Source: an uncultured Porphyromonadaceae bacterium
GTDB taxonomy: Bacteria; Bacteroidota; Bacteroidia; Bacteroidales; CAMTPD01
Assembly (NCBI GenBank): GCA_947074265.1
Contig: CAMTPD010000168.1
Location: 1 to 5,179, forward strand
Reading direction: 5' to 3'
Length of the DNA stretch: 5,179 nt
The notes beneath the pieces are model-generated. The model was not told where the DNA came from. It did no database searches and saw nothing but the letters and a program-made list of their open reading frames with translations. The stretch's first letter is position 1; each line of letters opens with the position of its first letter. Below are positions 1 to 5,179 of the stretch, one piece after another. The position numbers and the translations under genes were made by a program.

Positions 1-2
1 AT

Positions 3-74
3 TACCAAACAAATGCCTGTAAGGTGCTTGTTGGGTTCAATACAAATTCTTTAACTAAGATAGAGAAGAGATGA
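3..74 (+). CDS. Possible C-terminal end of an upstream gene (partial)
   Basis: The third forward frame is open from the window's first bases to a TGA at 72-74, giving about 23 residues that end in LTKIEKR. The stop overlaps the ATG of the next gene as ATGA, the same arrangement seen at three later junctions of this operon, and this is the main reason to think it is a real gene end. The piece is too short to assign a family. The first forward frame is also open, to a TAA at 52-54, so an open frame alone is weak evidence. If real, the upstream gene belongs to the same transcript. A corrinoid transport gene would fit the context, but nothing in these residues shows that. Confidence 0.4.
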   Translation, partial: YQTNACKVLVGFNTNSLTKIEKR

Positions 75-469
75 AACAGAAAATGAAATATGTGATGTTG
101 TTGGTGTGTTTAGTTATCGCCGGAACAACAAGTGCTAAAGCCCAAACCGATGCAAAGAATGACTCGGTTTATGTAGTGATCGACTTTGGAAAGGCTGCAT
201 CGGAGCAAGTAACAAAAGCCGTAAAATGGACTCCGGAGCTGACAGCTTTGATTGCATTGCAACATTGTGCCGATATTAGTACCCATCCTGCGGGTGAAGA
301 TTATATCTTTGTAGAGTCGATAAACAAAGTTGCCAACGTGAAATATAAAAATGCTTGGTATTATAAGATCAACGATGTAAGTCCACGTGTATTGGCCTAC
401 AAGCAACTATTGCAACCGGGCGATACGTTGAAGTGGATCTACAAAACAGATATTTGTTCGAAGAAGTAA
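71..469 (+). CDS. Secreted DUF4430 / transcobalamin C-terminal-like protein
   Basis: This is a 132-residue exported protein. It has a basic start (MKQKMK), a hydrophobic stretch at about 7-19 and a likely signal peptidase I site after SAKA (residues 21-24). The only cysteine near the signal (C13) is preceded by Val, so there is no good lipobox. The mature part resembles the DUF4430 family, which is related to the C-terminal beta domain of animal transcobalamin and intrinsic factor. Residues 58-69 match its helix, 79-88 the FVESINKVAN strand, 95-101 AWYYKIN, and 116-124 PGDTLKWIY. In animal proteins this domain helps hold cobalamin. Its place 12 bases before cobU suggests a corrinoid-related role in the periplasm or envelope, which is inference. 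The start at 71 follows a purine-rich GAGAAGAG and overlaps a possible upstream stop. Met5 (base 83) is an alternative start. Mature cysteines C66 and C128 could form a disulfide. Confidence 0.8.
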   Translation: MKQKMKYVMLLVCLVIAGTTSAKAQTDAKNDSVYVVIDFGKAASEQVTKAVKWTPELTALIALQHCADISTHPAGEDYIFVESINKVANVKYKNAWYYKINDVSPRVLAYKQLLQPGDTLKWIYKTDICSKK

Positions 470-481
470 AAACAAGATACA

Positions 482-991
482 ATGAAAGAGATCATATTCG
501 TAACAGGCGGTCAGCGCTCGGGCAAAAGCCGATATGCGCAAAGTATGGCCGAAAGCCTGTCTGATAATCCTGTTTATTTGGCTACAGCGCGTAGGTGGGA
601 CGAAGATTTCGAGAATCGAATTCGTCGTCATCAGGCCGATCGTGGCGAGCAATGGCAAACCATAGAGAAAGATAAAGAGATCAGTTCACTCGATCTTTCA
701 GGCAAAACAGTATTGCTCGATTGCATTACCCTTTGGCTTACCAATATCTTTCACGACAATGGCTACGACCTCAATAAATCGGTAGAAGAAGCCAAAGCTG
801 AGTGGAGTAAGTTTGTAGAGCAAGATTTTCAGCTGATAGTAGTTAGTAATGAAATCGGAATGTGTTTGCATGCACCCGATGAGGTTTCTCGTCATTTTAC
901 AGACTTGCAAGGCTGGATAAATCAATACATCGCAACGCATGCCGATAAAGTAGTAGCAATGATCTCTGGTATTCCTTTACAATTAAAATAA
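482..991 (+). CDS. cobU: Adenosylcobinamide kinase / adenosylcobinamide-phosphate guanylyltransferase
   Basis: CobU is a cytoplasmic bifunctional enzyme. It phosphorylates adenosylcobinamide and then transfers GMP to give adenosylcobinamide-GDP, the activated corrin half used by CobS. The 169 residues match the family's usual length. Visible signatures are the P-loop GGQRSGKS (9-16), the ATA strand at 34-36, and RIRRHQADR (46-54), in which H50 aligns with the histidine that Salmonella CobU guanylylates (His46). DCITLWLTN (80-88), VSNEIGM (121-127), the RHF..L.G..NQ region (137-148) and the SGIPLQLK end (162-169) are also family-like. All expected catalytic elements appear intact. The gene starts 12 bases after the DUF4430-like gene with an A-rich leader and no Shine-Dalgarno, and it ends 7 bases before cobT, so co-transcription is very likely. 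Confidence 0.97.
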   Translation: MKEIIFVTGGQRSGKSRYAQSMAESLSDNPVYLATARRWDEDFENRIRRHQADRGEQWQTIEKDKEISSLDLSGKTVLLDCITLWLTNIFHDNGYDLNKSVEEAKAEWSKFVEQDFQLIVVSNEIGMCLHAPDEVSRHFTDLQGWINQYIATHADKVVAMISGIPLQLK

Positions 992-998
992 CAACAAC

Positions 999-2003
999 AT
1001 GATAGAACAACAACTAATCCATAAAATCAACACCCGAACTAAGCCATTAGGATCGCTAGGTAAGTTAGAAACAATTGCCCTTAAAATTGGTAAGATTCAA
1101 AATACACTTACACCGGAACTACGCAATCCATGTATTTTGGTTTTTGCAGCCGATCATGGTATAGCCGATGCGGGTGTGAGTCCGTGTCCGAAAGAGATTA
1201 CACATCAAATGGTACTCAACTTCGTAAACGGAGGAGCAGGGATTAATGTATTTACGCGTCAGCATGGCATTAACCTACGTGTCATCGACGGTGGTGTAGA
1301 TTACGACTTTCCTGAGAATTGTGGCGTAGAGAGTTGCAAACTGGCTCGTGGCACAAACAACATGCTTCACAAGCCGGCAATGGATATGGATCTTTGTCGT
1401 TTGGCAATGGAAAAAGGAGCCGAATACGTACGTCGTGAGTTTGAAAATGGCTGTAATGTGATTGGCTTTGGAGAGATGGGAATAGGCAATACCTCTCCGG
1501 CATCTTTGTTGTTGCATAAGTTTGCCGGTGTGTCTCTTGCCGATTGTGTAGGAAGAGGAGCCGGACTTAATCCCGAAGGAGTAGAACGCAAATACCAAAT
1601 CTTGAGTGAGGTTGCTGCAAAATACGATCCTCAAACTCCGCTCGAAACCCTTGCTACTTTTGGTGGTATTGAGATTGCGATGATGGTAGGTGGTATCTTG
1701 GAAGCAAAGAAAAACAACATGCTTATTCTTGCAGACGGTTTTATCGCTACATCTGCCTTTATCACTGCTTACGAGATGCAGCCTGATATTTTGGATAATA
1801 CGTTATTCTCTCATTCATCGAACGAGAAAGGACACGTATTGATGCTTAAGTATCTAAAAGGTGATCCGATATTGCAATTAGATTTACGCTTGGGCGAAGG
1901 TACAGGTGTAGCACTTGCTTATCCTATCATTCAATCGTCTCTTATTTTTCTAAATGAAATGGCTAGCTTTGAAACTGCAGCTGTTACACAAGTCGATAAA
2001 TAA
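999..2003 (+). CDS. cobT: Nicotinate-nucleotide:dimethylbenzimidazole phosphoribosyltransferase
   Basis: CobT is a cytoplasmic enzyme that moves phosphoribose from nicotinate mononucleotide to a lower-ligand base such as 5,6-dimethylbenzimidazole, making alpha-ribazole 5'-phosphate. The 334 residues are slightly short of the roughly 340-356 typical of the family but appear complete. Motifs in order are TKPLGSLG (14-21), FAADHGIADAGVS (49-61), GEMGIGNTSPAS (158-169), GRGAGLN (185-191), FGGIEIAMMVG (221-231), ADGFI (245-249) and LGEGTGVALA (298-307). The last holds the glutamate that probably corresponds to the proposed catalytic base of the Salmonella enzyme; that alignment is from memory. Which base is used (dimethylbenzimidazole, adenine or another) cannot be read from the sequence. 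The ATG follows only CAACAAC after the cobU stop and no Shine-Dalgarno is present. Confidence 0.97.
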   Translation: MIEQQLIHKINTRTKPLGSLGKLETIALKIGKIQNTLTPELRNPCILVFAADHGIADAGVSPCPKEITHQMVLNFVNGGAGINVFTRQHGINLRVIDGGVDYDFPENCGVESCKLARGTNNMLHKPAMDMDLCRLAMEKGAEYVRREFENGCNVIGFGEMGIGNTSPASLLLHKFAGVSLADCVGRGAGLNPEGVERKYQILSEVAAKYDPQTPLETLATFGGIEIAMMVGGILEAKKNNMLILADGFIATSAFITAYEMQPDILDNTLFSHSSNEKGHVLMLKYLKGDPILQLDLRLGEGTGVALAYPIIQSSLIFLNEMASFETAAVTQVDK

Positions 2004-2038
2004 CCATCGCTATACAACACCCGATATTATCATTAATC

Positions 2039-2797
2039 ATGAAGAAAGAACTAAATATCTTCTATAATGCGCTGCTGTTTTTCAGCCGTATACCTGTGCC
2101 ACGAAACTTAGAGTTTTCGGAGGAGATACAAACAAAAGCATTCCGATACTTCCCCCTTGTCGGAATTATAGTTGGGATTGTGGGAGGGATCACCTTTGAG
2201 GTTTCCAATCTTTTTTTCTCCCGAGTTATCGCTTCTGTCTTAATGATTGTTGTGATGTTGCTTACAACCGGGTGTTTGCACGAAGATGGACTTGCCGACT
2301 TTTTTGATGGCTTCGGAGGGGGAACATCTAAAGAACGGATCTTAGCTATCATGAAAGATAGTCATATTGGTACTTATGGAGTTATCGCTCTGATTATGCT
2401 CTTTTTTCTTAAGGTCGCATTATTTACAAGCATCTATAATCGAGATTTTGTCTACGTAGTCATTGCGGCACAAGCTTTTAGCCGACTGTCACCAATGCTG
2501 CTTATCAATACGTCACAATATGCTCGTACCGAACCTAGCAAAGGTCAATTTACCCGAAACAAGATCGATCTTACTACACTTATTTTCGGATTGCTTTTCG
2601 GGTTATTGCCACTGATCCTTTTCAATGCTTGGTTTTTTGTAGCTATCCTGACGGCTTCTGCCTTGCTCTTCTTCTGCTTCCGACGCTATTTGCATAAAAA
2701 GATCGACGGGTTTACGGGCGATACACTCGGAGCCTTACAGCAGTTTAACGAACTATTGTTTTATTTGGTGTTTATCGCAACACGGTATACAGTATGA
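2039..2797 (+). CDS. cobS: Adenosylcobinamide-GDP ribazoletransferase (cobalamin synthase)
   Basis: CobS is an integral inner-membrane enzyme. It joins adenosylcobinamide-GDP (from CobU) to alpha-ribazole or its 5'-phosphate (from CobT), releasing GMP and closing the nucleotide loop. The 252 residues fit the family length. The N-terminal FFSRIPVP (14-21) is typical. The acidic block GCLHEDGLADFFDGFGGG (78-95) is the family's metal and substrate-binding signature. SHIGTYG (108-114) and the C-terminal GFTGDTLGA (224-232) are also diagnostic. Hydrophobic segments near 38-52, 60-77, 113-133, 136-155, 178-198 and 198-215 agree with a multi-pass protein. It begins 35 bases after cobT, the widest gap in the window, with no visible Shine-Dalgarno, terminator or promoter in between. 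Its TGA overlaps the cobC ATG. A T7 run at 2211-2217 lies in the frame without breaking it. Confidence 0.97.
   Translation: MKKELNIFYNALLFFSRIPVPRNLEFSEEIQTKAFRYFPLVGIIVGIVGGITFEVSNLFFSRVIASVLMIVVMLLTTGCLHEDGLADFFDGFGGGTSKERILAIMKDSHIGTYGVIALIMLFFLKVALFTSIYNRDFVYVVIAAQAFSRLSPMLLINTSQYARTEPSKGQFTRNKIDLTTLIFGLLFGLLPLILFNAWFFVAILTASALLFFCFRRYLHKKIDGFTGDTLGALQQFNELLFYLVFIATRYTV
2794..2797 (+). promoter_or_regulatory. ATGA stop/start overlap, cobS to cobC
   Basis: The ATG of cobC (2794-2796) shares bases with the TGA of cobS (2795-2797). No Shine-Dalgarno lies upstream (ACGGTATACAGT), so cobC translation probably depends on ribosomes finishing cobS. That dependence is inferred from the geometry. 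Confidence 0.8.
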
Positions 2798-3345
2798 GTA
2801 GAACTATTTACATGATACGCCATACGGCAGTTGATATTGCGGGTGGAACTTGTTACGGATGGCTCAATGTGATGCCCGATAAATCGTATGGTACTTCGGT
2901 TGAGTTGCTAAAAAAGAAACTATCACAATTGCATTTCGCAAAAGCCTATTGTAGTCCGCTGCTGCGATGTAGTCTATTAGCACAAGATCTGCTTGAGCAA
3001 CAGATTTATTACGATGAACGTCTTAAGGAAATGCACTTTGGGCGATGGGAGGGTGCACCCTGGATGGATATTTATAAAGAAGAAGATGGCAAACGCTGGT
3101 TTGACAATTACCTTACGGCTCGTTGTCCCGATGGCGAATCCTTTGTAGATTTGTATACTCGCGTAGGGCAATTTATAGCAGAATTACCCCAAACGGATGC
3201 ACCTGTCTGCATCGTAACACATGCCGGAGTAATCCGAGCTGCATTGGTGTACTTCCAACTTGTAGAGGCAAAAGATGCATTTAATGTCGAAGTGCCTTAT
3301 GGAGGAATCATCAAAATTGAAAACTCAAAATTTTATCTGCAATGA
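2794..3345 (+). CDS. cobC: Histidine phosphatase family protein, probable alpha-ribazole phosphatase
   Basis: This is a 183-residue cytoplasmic member of the histidine phosphatase (phosphoglycerate mutase-like) superfamily. In this setting it most likely removes the 5'-phosphate from adenosylcobalamin phosphate or alpha-ribazole phosphate. The catalytic set is present: RHT (9-11) with the phosphate-accepting H10, R58 within SPLLRC (54-59), E79 in the RLKEMHFGRWEG block (76-87), and H143 in VTHAGVIR (141-148). RHT rather than RHG is common in CobC proteins. The segment after TCYG (19-22) reads WLNVMP, whereas many CobC relatives have a Q-x-D-x-P type sequence there, so this loop is unusual. 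The start is fixed by the ATGA overlap with cobS and by the strand RTIYMIRHT directly after it. The specific substrate is inferred from context; the superfamily assignment is secure. Confidence 0.92.
   Translation: MSRTIYMIRHTAVDIAGGTCYGWLNVMPDKSYGTSVELLKKKLSQLHFAKAYCSPLLRCSLLAQDLLEQQIYYDERLKEMHFGRWEGAPWMDIYKEEDGKRWFDNYLTARCPDGESFVDLYTRVGQFIAELPQTDAPVCIVTHAGVIRAALVYFQLVEAKDAFNVEVPYGGIIKIENSKFYLQ
3342..3345 (+). promoter_or_regulatory. ATGA stop/start overlap, cobC to cobQ
   Basis: The cobQ ATG overlaps the cobC TGA. The preceding bases (TTTTATCTGCA) hold no ribosome binding site, so re-initiation after cobC is the simplest way to start cobQ. It also supports this ATG over later in-frame ones, since the ATP-binding strand begins within ten codons. 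Confidence 0.8.
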
Positions 3346-4808
3346 AAACAAAACAACTAAAGCCTATTATGTTTGTGGGTACAGGTTCCGACGTAGGTAA
3401 GTCGGTGATCAATGCTGCCTTTTGCCGTATCTTTTTGCAAGACGGTTATCATCCTGCCCCTTTCAAGGCTCAAAATATGTCACTCAATAGCTATGCTACA
3501 AAAAACCAACTAGAGATAGGGCGTGCACAAGCCGTACAAGCCGAAGCTTGCGGTATCGATTGCATGGTAGAGATGAACCCGATTCTACTGAAACCAACCA
3601 ATCATACCACAGCTCAGGTTGTGCTCAACGGAAAGCCTGCCGGAAATAAATCGGCTTCGGAATATTTTCAGAAGACAGATCGCGATATGCTGTTTCAAGA
3701 AGTATGTAAAGGCTTCGACAAGTTGGCCTCTCTATACAACCCGATTGTAATAGAAGGAGCAGGAAGTATATCAGAAGTAAATCTGTGGGATAAAGACATC
3801 GTAAACATGCGTATGGCATTGTATGCCGATGCTGCCACTTACCTGATTGCCGATATTGACAAAGGAGGAGTTTTTGCCAGTGTTTACGGATCTATCTTGT
3901 TGCTGCCTCAAGAAGAGCGCGACGCAATCAAAGGGATTATCATTAATAAATTCAGAGGAGATATCAACCTCTTTACCGAAGGACGTCGCATGCTTGAAGA
4001 GCTTACGGGCAAACCGGTAGTGGGTGTGGTTCCTTATTTTCAAGATATCTTTGTAGAACAAGAAGACGCGGTAATTCTAGACAGCCATCAGGCAAAAGAA
4101 GGCGAAAAGAAAGTACGCATTGTGGTGGCATTGCTCAAGCACATGTCGAACTTTACCGACTTCAACATGCTAGAACAAATACCGGAGGTGCAACTCATGT
4201 ATAGCAACAAACCAGAAGATGTTGCAATGGCTGATATCGTAATTATTCCGGGTTCTAAAAACACAATCTCCGATATGATGTACCTCCGTTCTACAGGTAT
4301 GGCACAGGCAATCTTAAAACATCACCGTGAGAATAAACCGTTGTATGGTATCTGTGGCGGTTTTCAGATGATGGGAAGCTGGATTCACGATCCGCTACAC
4401 GTAGAGGGTGATGTTACGTCCATTCCGGGATTGGGTATTTTCCCTACGGAGACTACGCTTTGCGAGGGCAAGCAAACCCGTCAATGCCACTTTGCAATGA
4501 CGCATCACAAGGGAGAGGGCGAAGGCTATGAAATACATGCTGGAAAGACTGAAACCGATGCTCCGTTTGCTGTTTTGGCTAATGGCGAAAAAGATGGTTA
4601 TTACCTAAACGACAAAACTTGGGGTACATACATACATGGCGTATTTGACAACAACGATGTGATTGCATATATACTAGAACAAGTTGAGGCGGATATTTGC
4701 ACAGACGTAGATTACAAAGCACGCAAGGATGCCAACTACGACAAACTAGCCGATTGGGTACGTGAACATATCGACATGGAGTATGTGTATAAAACATTGG
4801 AGGTATGA
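3342..4808 (+). CDS. cobQ: Cobyric acid synthase (glutamine-hydrolysing)
   Basis: CobQ (also named CbiP) carries out the ATP- and glutamine-dependent amidation of four peripheral carboxylates of adenosyl-cobyrinic acid a,c-diamide to make adenosyl-cobyric acid, in the cytoplasm. The 488 residues are normal for the family. The N-terminal dethiobiotin synthetase-like ATPase domain shows GTGSDVGKS (13-21), FKAQNMSLNS (41-50), the RAQAVQAEA helix (61-69), NPILLKP (79-85), EGAGSISEVNL (138-148) and ADIDKGGVFAS (170-180). The C-terminal glutaminase-like domain begins near 258. It shows IIPGSKNT (301-308), the nucleophile C338 in YGICGGFQMMG (335-345), GYEIHAG (395-401) and H432 in GTYIHGVFDN (428-437). 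No key residue appears lost. It overlaps both neighbours by ATGA, which suggests translational coupling. Its presence means the operon handles intermediates earlier than cobinamide. Confidence 0.97.
   Translation: MKTKQLKPIMFVGTGSDVGKSVINAAFCRIFLQDGYHPAPFKAQNMSLNSYATKNQLEIGRAQAVQAEACGIDCMVEMNPILLKPTNHTTAQVVLNGKPAGNKSASEYFQKTDRDMLFQEVCKGFDKLASLYNPIVIEGAGSISEVNLWDKDIVNMRMALYADAATYLIADIDKGGVFASVYGSILLLPQEERDAIKGIIINKFRGDINLFTEGRRMLEELTGKPVVGVVPYFQDIFVEQEDAVILDSHQAKEGEKKVRIVVALLKHMSNFTDFNMLEQIPEVQLMYSNKPEDVAMADIVIIPGSKNTISDMMYLRSTGMAQAILKHHRENKPLYGICGGFQMMGSWIHDPLHVEGDVTSIPGLGIFPTETTLCEGKQTRQCHFAMTHHKGEGEGYEIHAGKTETDAPFAVLANGEKDGYYLNDKTWGTYIHGVFDNNDVIAYILEQVEADICTDVDYKARKDANYDKLADWVREHIDMEYVYKTLEV
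4799..4808 (+). promoter_or_regulatory. ATGA overlap with adjacent GGAGG, cobQ to cobD
   Basis: The cobD ATG (4805) overlaps the cobQ TGA (4806-4808). A GGAGG lies at 4799-4803, only one base before the ATG, which is too close for normal Shine-Dalgarno use. It encodes the final Leu-Glu-Val codons of cobQ and is probably incidental. The start is supported by the family-typical INGHGNN directly after it. Confidence 0.7.
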
Positions 4809-5173
4809 TCAACGGACATGGAAACAACTTGCATGCGTATAAAGGAAAAATAAAGTACGATTTTAGTTCCAATATCGCATGCAACCATAAGTCGGCTCCA
4901 ATATTAAAACACCTCGAATCAAGGCTGAGCTGTATTAATAATTATCCCGATCCCAACGTGACGGAGCTTACAGATATGATTGCGGCTTTTCATGGGGTAT
5001 CCTCACGTCAGGTATTGGTAACCAATGGTTCGGCTGAAGCCTTTTTCCTAGAGGCCTACTTATATCAACAAGCAAATACAATGATTTGTGTTCCTGCTTT
5101 TGCCGCATACGAAGATGCCTGCAAACTGTATCGACACGATCTTTCGTTCGTTGAACTTCGTGATTTTTCATAG
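4805..5173 (+). pseudogene. cobD: Threonine-phosphate decarboxylase, 5' part, interrupted by early stop or frameshift
   Basis: CobD is a PLP-dependent fold-type I enzyme that decarboxylates L-threonine phosphate to (R)-1-aminopropan-2-ol phosphate, the linker attached by CbiB. The frame has the family's start: INGHGNN (2-8), DFSSNI (19-24), YPDP (47-50), TNGSAEAF (73-80) that helps bind the PLP phosphate, and the P.FA.YEDACKLY segment (97-109). It stops at TAG 5171-5173 after 122 residues, whereas the family runs to roughly 330-360. The substrate-binding NPNNPTG-type motif and the PLP lysine are therefore absent. Just before the stop is a T5 run (5164-5168). With one T fewer the frame would read DFHRA on to the window edge, so a one-base insertion or a sequencing error is likely. 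The window ends 6 bases later, so the rest cannot be seen. If the stop is real, the product would be inactive. Confidence 0.85.
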
Positions 5174-5179
5174 AGCGGG

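Noticed and set aside
1..70. Possible tail of a cobalamin riboswitch before the first gene
   Set aside because: No recognisable B12-box (GCCACTG...GGGAAGGC-like) or matching closing stem is present, and a coding frame may run through the region.
20..70. Bacteroidota-type promoter (TTTG and TAnnTTTG elements)
   Set aside because: No TAnnTTTG with a properly spaced TTTG can be found, only AT-rich bases that match loosely.
1275..1634. Reverse-strand open frame of 119 codons inside cobT
   Set aside because: It lies wholly opposite a well-conserved cobT and its translation shows no family-like motifs. The same applies to the other reverse-strand frames opposite cobU, cobS, cobQ and cobD.
2004..2038. 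Terminator or promoter in the cobT-cobS gap
   Set aside because: The 35 bases show no stable hairpin followed by a T-run and no recognisable promoter elements.
2211..2217. T7 run in cobS as a slippage or phase-variation site
   Set aside because: The frame is intact on both sides and the product is full length. A T7 run encoding Phe in a membrane protein is expected.
4799..4803. GGAGG as a Shine-Dalgarno for cobD
   Set aside because: Only one base separates it from the ATG, too close for normal pairing, and it encodes the conserved-frame end of cobQ.
865..4883. Several GCATGC palindromes scattered through the genes
   Set aside because: About five copies are seen, irregularly placed within coding sequence and explained by codons for common residues. 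No regular spacing or flanking symmetry suggests a binding site.

Overview
The window is a stretch of a Bacteroidota (probably Bacteroidales) chromosome carrying the late part of a cobamide (vitamin B12) assembly operon. The taxonomic guess is an inference. It rests on moderate to low GC, A/C-rich gene starts that mostly lack a Shine-Dalgarno sequence, and the pairing of a small secreted transcobalamin-like (DUF4430-type) protein with cobalamin genes. All genes are on the + strand and tightly packed, and no terminator or promoter can be identified inside the window, so I read it as the interior of one transcript.

Layout. Bases 1-74 may hold the last codons of an upstream gene that overlaps the next start by ATGA. 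At 71-469 is a small exported protein with a DUF4430/transcobalamin C-terminal-like domain. Then come cobU (482-991), cobT (999-2003), cobS (2039-2797), an alpha-ribazole phosphatase cobC (2794-3345), cobyric acid synthase cobQ (3342-4808), and the first third of a threonine-phosphate decarboxylase, cobD (4805-5173). The last three junctions (cobS/cobC, cobC/cobQ, cobQ/cobD) are all 4-base ATGA stop/start overlaps. The largest gap between genes is 35 bases (2004-2038).

How the genes work together. CobQ amidates adenosyl-cobyric acid. CobD supplies aminopropanol phosphate, which CbiB (not in the window, expected nearby) would attach to give adenosylcobinamide phosphate. CobU activates cobinamide to the GDP derivative. 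CobT makes alpha-ribazole phosphate from the lower-ligand base, CobS joins the two halves, and CobC removes the phosphate. No corrin-ring genes are visible here, so the window alone fits either salvage of incomplete corrinoids or the end of a full pathway. The exported DUF4430-like protein at the head suggests a link to corrinoid capture in the envelope.

The main points for a second look are the transcobalamin-like secreted protein and the early stop in cobD. Removing one T from a T5 run just before that stop would reopen the frame to the window edge. I see no clearly undescribed system. The enzymes are recognisable members of known families.
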